Of a DNA stretch of 17,899 nucleotides, positions 14,536 through 17,899 are shown piece by piece. Location: assembly GCA_030668065.1 (NCBI GenBank), contig DAOUUS010000007.1, forward strand, positions 1-17,899, given 5' to 3'. The notes under the pieces are model-generated. The model did not search any database. It worked only from the letters and a program-made list of their open reading frames with translations, and was not told the origin of the DNA. Numbering within the stretch: position 1 is the first letter of the stretch; each line of letters opens with the position of its first letter. The DNA is from Candidatus Methanophagales archaeon. Its GTDB lineage: Archaea > Halobacteriota > Syntropharchaeia > Alkanophagales > Methanospirareceae. Position numbers and translations under genes: made by a program.

Positions 14536-15741
14536 ATGGCAATAGAAAATGTCATTTTATTTATTGGAATTGCACTCACTTTAGGGTTTGTTATAGGGAC
14601 AATAACTCATCATTTACGTCTCACGGCAATAGTAGGATATATTGTCGCTGGTATATTATTGGGTCCTGCATTTCATGTTGTAGAATTGAGTTCTCATGAG
14701 ACAAATATAATAGTTAGCTTCACGCTCGGTTTAATCGCTTTTATTATAGGAGGAAGTTTTACGATTGATTTTTTAAAAAAGCTTGGGAAATCAAGCATTG
14801 TAATTACATTAATCCAGTCTTTTGCAACCTTTTTAATTATTACCTTAGGTGTATTTCTTTTCACTCGCGATTGGGCGATGAGTTTGCTTTTGGGTTCTAT
14901 CGGTGTGGCAACAGCACCTGCTGGTACGATAGCGGCTTTACATGATTGTAACGTGAGAAGAGGTACTTTGAGTAAGATGACCACAGCCATAGTCGGACTG
15001 GACGATGGAGTTGCAATAATCTTTTTCGTAATTGCTATTGCCCTGGTAAAAGTTATATTAGGTGATGCTCTTTCCGTTTCTTCTATATTTATCAGGCCAT
15101 TGATAGAAATTCTCGGTGCAGTTGCATTGGGAATTGCAATTGGTACATTACTTGCCTATTCAGCAAAAAAGGTGAAAGGAAGAGAAAGCATTCTCGTAAT
15201 GTCTTTGGCTGGCATTTTAATCTGCGTTGGATTGGCAGAAATCTTCCATTTATCTTCCATATTGGCATGTATGTTTTTGGGAGCAACTTTTATTAATTTA
15301 GTTCCGAGGATAGGTAGAACGTTTTTTGAAATCGTAGAAGGTATCCTACCTCCAATCTATATTATTTTCTTCATTGTGGCAGGGTTAAAACTAAGACCAG
15401 ATTTATTGATTGAAGTGGGTATAATAGGTTTTATATATATTGGATGCCGGATAATCGGAAAAATGGGCGGCGCATTCTTTGGTAGTAAGTTGGTGAAGGC
15501 AGAACCATTCGTTCAGAAATATTTGGGTCTTGCTTTATTATCTCAAGCGGGAGTAGCAGTTGGTTTAGCAGTTACGGTTGCAGGAGAACTTTCAGCTTAT
15601 GGGGAAGTGGGTGCAGACTTTGGCGCTATGACAATTACAATAATCGCAGCAACAACGGTCGTTTTTGAAATAATTGGCCCTATAGGTGTTAGATACGCGG
15701 TTAATAGAGCAGGAGAGGTGGAGAGTCTAAACGCATATTAA
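14536..15741 (+). CDS. CPA2-type cation/proton antiporter (KefB/NapA-like)
   Basis: 401 residues from ATG 14536; an in-frame TTG at 14521 would overlap the CBS gene and has no better ribosome site. The protein is almost entirely hydrophobic with about 12-13 membrane helices. Family marks include YIVAGILLGP near the N-terminus, the discontinuous helix region ATAPAGTIAALHDCN, the paired aspartates in GLDDGVAIIF that bind the ion in this superfamily, and SQAGVAVGLAVT late in the protein. There is no C-terminal TrkA-N/RCK domain, which in many relatives gates transport; the separate CBS protein just upstream may take that role. Likely Na+/H+ or K+/H+ exchange across the cell membrane. Confidence 0.9.
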   Translation: MAIENVILFIGIALTLGFVIGTITHHLRLTAIVGYIVAGILLGPAFHVVELSSHETNIIVSFTLGLIAFIIGGSFTIDFLKKLGKSSIVITLIQSFATFLIITLGVFLFTRDWAMSLLLGSIGVATAPAGTIAALHDCNVRRGTLSKMTTAIVGLDDGVAIIFFVIAIALVKVILGDALSVSSIFIRPLIEILGAVALGIAIGTLLAYSAKKVKGRESILVMSLAGILICVGLAEIFHLSSILACMFLGATFINLVPRIGRTFFEIVEGILPPIYIIFFIVAGLKLRPDLLIEVGIIGFIYIGCRIIGKMGGAFFGSKLVKAEPFVQKYLGLALLSQAGVAVGLAVTVAGELSAYGEVGADFGAMTITIIAATTVVFEIIGPIGVRYAVNRAGEVESLNAY

Positions 15742-15786
15742 ATAAAAAAACCTTGTTGCATTAGAAAACATATTATATAAATAAAA

Positions 15787-16563
15787 ATGGTAAGCGTAAA
15801 CATAGCATTTGCGCATCACAAAGGCGGAACCGGCAAGACAACCTCTTGCATAAACATCTCTGGATTCCTTGCTCTTTCGGCTAAAAAGGTGCTTGTTATT
15901 GACCTGGACCCGCAGGCAAATGCGACTTCCGCACTTGGCATTGACAAGAATAGTTTTGGGGATTCAATGTATGATGTAATGGTTGGAGCTGTGAAGATAG
16001 AGGATGCGATCTTAGAAACGGGCATAGAAAACATTCATCTCGCTCCTGCCACACTTGACCTGGTTGGCGCTGAGTCCTACTTATACAGAATGAACAACAG
16101 AATATCAATCCTTAAACGCAGTATAGAATGTATAAGAATATACTATGACTACATATTGATAGACACGCCTCCCGGCCCAGGTCTTTTTATTATTAATGGT
16201 GTTGTAGCATCAGATTACACAATTGTCACGCTTGACCCTGGCGTTTTTGCATTAGAAGGGATTGAGACACTGAGCTTGATTTTTGATGACATTAACGAAA
16301 GCAGCGGTGTCAAGATAAATCCGCGGATGGCTATTCTCACAAGATGCAACAAAGCATCGCTGTTTTCCCGGATTACCGGAAAAATAGACCCGGTAAAGGA
16401 AATTAGGAAGGGCGTGGAAGGGTTTTTTGATTCCGTTTTTACAGTGCCTTACGGGGTTGAGGTTTATGAGGCACAGTTGAAAGGCGTACCAATTTCGCAT
16501 TACAAGCCAAAGTGTAAGGCAGGCGTTGCGTATAAAAAAATCGCCGAGGAAGTGATGAGGTAG
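15787..16563 (+). CDS. ParA/Soj-type ATPase
   Basis: 258 residues with a deviant Walker A motif HHKGGTGKTT (residues 10-19, signature lysine Lys12), Walker A' VLVIDLDPQANAT (about 35-47) and Walker B DYILIDTPPGPG (about 120-130). These ATPases form ATP-dependent dimers on DNA or membranes and position plasmids, chromosomes, chemoreceptor clusters or other cargo. No parB-like gene or centromere-like repeats are visible nearby. The next gene, 49 bp downstream on the same strand, is a soluble poly-HAMP signalling protein, so cargo positioning is a plausible role. An AT-rich stretch precedes the start. Confidence 0.93.
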   Translation: MVSVNIAFAHHKGGTGKTTSCINISGFLALSAKKVLVIDLDPQANATSALGIDKNSFGDSMYDVMVGAVKIEDAILETGIENIHLAPATLDLVGAESYLYRMNNRISILKRSIECIRIYYDYILIDTPPGPGLFIINGVVASDYTIVTLDPGVFALEGIETLSLIFDDINESSGVKINPRMAILTRCNKASLFSRITGKIDPVKEIRKGVEGFFDSVFTVPYGVEVYEAQLKGVPISHYKPKCKAGVAYKKIAEEVMR

Positions 16564-16595
16564 GATGTATGATACATCGGTTGGTCATAAAAATT

Positions 16596-16603
16596 GAGGA
16601 GGT
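16596..16603 (+). promoter_or_regulatory. Strong ribosome-binding site of the poly-HAMP gene
   Basis: GAGGAGGT ends nine bases before ATG 16613 and fixes that start. Its strength contrasts with the leaderless starts elsewhere in the window and suggests the gene is translated from an mRNA shared with parA. Confidence 0.7.
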
Positions 16604-16612
16604 AGCAGGGAT

Positions 16613-17899
16613 ATGGTAAAGGACAAGATAAGGAAACCGGGCAGGAAAGCTTTGTTTGAGGATGTGGAAGTAGGGGGAATGGAGGATGGGAGTGGAAGGC
16701 TAGAAGTTGGCAAAGGAGAAACGGAAGAGGAGTATAGGGAAAGGCAGTTGCGACTTTTGTTAGAGGCAATGGATGCTTTTAAGAACGGTGACTTAGCTTT
16801 AAGGCTGCCGAAAGAGAAATACGATATATACGGCGAGCTGGCAGACACATACAACAAAATGGCTGAGATGGTAGGGGGAGTTGCAACAGAGATGAGCCGA
16901 GCGGCAATGGTTGCAGGCACAGAAGGCAAACTAACCGAGCGCGCGTCAGTACCTGGTGTTGCAGGTAGCTGGAAAGACATTGTTGACGCCTTAAATAGTT
17001 TAATTGACGCTATCGCCAAATCCACGCTTGAAATCGAAAGAATACTTGGCCACATATCCAGGGGTAATTTAACCGAGAAGTTTGCAATACCGGTGGCAGG
17101 CGACTTCAAAGTAATGTCTGACACTGTCAATAAAACTGTTGATTGCCTCAATCTAATTAGCGGTGAAGTAACAAGGGTAACAGGGGAAGTAGGCGTAGAA
17201 GGGAAACTTGGCACACAGGGAGAAGTGCCGGGAGTTGCGGGAGCCTGGAAGGAGCTGACAGATAATGTGAATATGCTGGCTGCAAACATGACAAATCAGG
17301 TTAGAGATGTTGCTAGGGTAGCGACCGCATTAGCCGAGGGTGACTTCACGCAAAAAATCACGGTGGAAGCAAAAGGAGAGTCACAGCAGCTCAAGGAGAC
17401 GCTCAACAACATGGTTAATCGAGTTAATCTAATTGGCGGTGAAGTAACAAGGGTAGCAAGGGAAGTAGGCGTAGAAGGGAAACTTGGCACACAGGGAGAA
17501 GTGCCGGGAGTTGCGGGAGCCTGGAAGGAGCTAACAGATAATGTGAATATGCTGGCTGCAAACATGACAAATCAGGTTAGAGATGTTGCTAGGGTAGCCA
17601 CAGCATTAGCCGAGGGTGACTTCACGCAAAAAATCACGGTGGAAGCAAAAGGAGAGTCACAGCAGCTCAAGGAGTCGCTCAACAACATGGTTAATCGAGT
17701 TAATCTAATTGGCGGTGAAGTATCAAGGGTAACAAGGGAAGTAGGAGTAGAAGGGAAACTTGGTGCGCAGGGAGAAGTGCCGGGTATTGCGGGGACCTGG
17801 AAGGAGCTGACGGATAATGTGAACATGCTGTCTGCAAACCTGAAAAATCAGGTAGGGGACATTGCTAAGGTAGCCACCGCATTAGCCGATGGTGACCTC
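16613..17899 (+). CDS. Soluble poly-HAMP signalling protein, N-terminal part (runs off window)
   Basis: 429 codons are open to the window edge. The first ~45 residues are charged and lack any signal or membrane helix, so the protein is cytoplasmic. A chain of HAMP units follows from about residue 45, each with the NGDL/EGDF plus KITVEAKGE-type DExG connector. From about residue 181 a 92-residue block repeats with almost no change: SGEVTRVTGEVGVEGKLGTQ, then GEVPGVAGAWKELTDNVNML, then VARVATALAEGDFTQKITVE. This architecture is that of NIK1/group III-type hybrid histidine kinases and some cytoplasmic chemoreceptors, where alternating HAMPs relay conformational signals. The output domain (kinase or MCP) lies outside the window. 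Its neighbour is parA. Confidence 0.88.
   Translation, partial: MVKDKIRKPGRKALFEDVEVGGMEDGSGRLEVGKGETEEEYRERQLRLLLEAMDAFKNGDLALRLPKEKYDIYGELADTYNKMAEMVGGVATEMSRAAMVAGTEGKLTERASVPGVAGSWKDIVDALNSLIDAIAKSTLEIERILGHISRGNLTEKFAIPVAGDFKVMSDTVNKTVDCLNLISGEVTRVTGEVGVEGKLGTQGEVPGVAGAWKELTDNVNMLAANMTNQVRDVARVATALAEGDFTQKITVEAKGESQQLKETLNNMVNRVNLIGGEVTRVAREVGVEGKLGTQGEVPGVAGAWKELTDNVNMLAANMTNQVRDVARVATALAEGDFTQKITVEAKGESQQLKESLNNMVNRVNLIGGEVSRVTREVGVEGKLGAQGEVPGIAGTWKELTDNVNMLSANLKNQVGDIAKVATALADGDL
17153..17899 (+). repeat. 276-bp tandem repeat inside the poly-HAMP gene
   Basis: Units start at 17153, 17429 and 17705 (the last cut by the window edge), each beginning CTAATT(A/G)GCGGTGAAGTA. The period of 276 bp equals 92 codons, so frame is kept. 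The first two units differ at only a handful of bases, including silent positions, which points to recent duplication or conversion. The third has diverged more. Confidence 0.9.

Noticed and set aside
17153..17899. Repeats as a CRISPR or centromere-like array
   Set aside because: The 276-bp units are coding, in frame, and match HAMP domains; there are no short repeat-spacer units.

Overview
This window looks archaeal. Several genes have a TTTAAA/TATA-type box about 30 bp upstream of the start codon and no Shine-Dalgarno, which suggests leaderless or nearly leaderless transcripts. Genes inside operons use GGAGG-type sites or 4-base ATGA overlaps. Two Lrp/AsnC regulators, hydroxymethylbilane synthase, a GH38 mannosidase, a CPA2-type antiporter, ParA and a soluble poly-HAMP protein fit a euryarchaeote. 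An anaerobic methane/alkane-oxidising or methanogenic lineage (for example the ANME-1 group) is my guess only. No rRNA, tRNA, CRISPR array or transposase was recognised.

The dominant structure is a large, imperfect inverted repeat. The left arm (1-2449, continuing off the left edge) carries, on the minus strand, an asparagine-synthetase-like amidotransferase, a decayed small ORF and the 5' part of an MscS channel gene. The right arm (10061-12710) carries the same genes on the plus strand, with the small ORF intact. The arms flank about 7.6 kb of unique DNA. That DNA holds an Lrp copy broken by one amber codon (2475-2918), hemC (minus), a GH38 alpha-mannosidase and a nitrilase (plus), an intact Lrp (minus, 7428-7871), and a methyltransferase-HAD pair (plus) that ends where the right arm begins.

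A roughly 60-70 bp regulatory element occurs three times: between the left amidotransferase and the broken Lrp, between the intact Lrp and the methyltransferase, and directly upstream of the right amidotransferase. The last two copies are direct repeats around methyltransferase-HAD. Recombination between them would give exactly the Lrp/amidotransferase arrangement seen in the left arm. The two copies have decayed in complementary ways. On the left, Lrp and the small ORF are damaged while the amidotransferase looks complete. On the right, Lrp and the small ORF are open, but the glutamine-binding residues of the amidotransferase have changed (R to E, D to N, E to K).

Downstream of the right arm, MscS is translationally coupled to a second nitrilase-family gene that lacks the usual catalytic lysine. 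Next come a CBS-domain protein paired with a cation/proton antiporter, an orphan ParA ATPase, and a cytoplasmic protein built of 92-residue HAMP repeats (276-bp DNA repeats) that runs off the right edge. A compatible-solute or osmoadaptation theme (amide ligase, MscS, MngB-sized GH38, HAD phosphatase, antiporter) is a reasonable but unproven reading.
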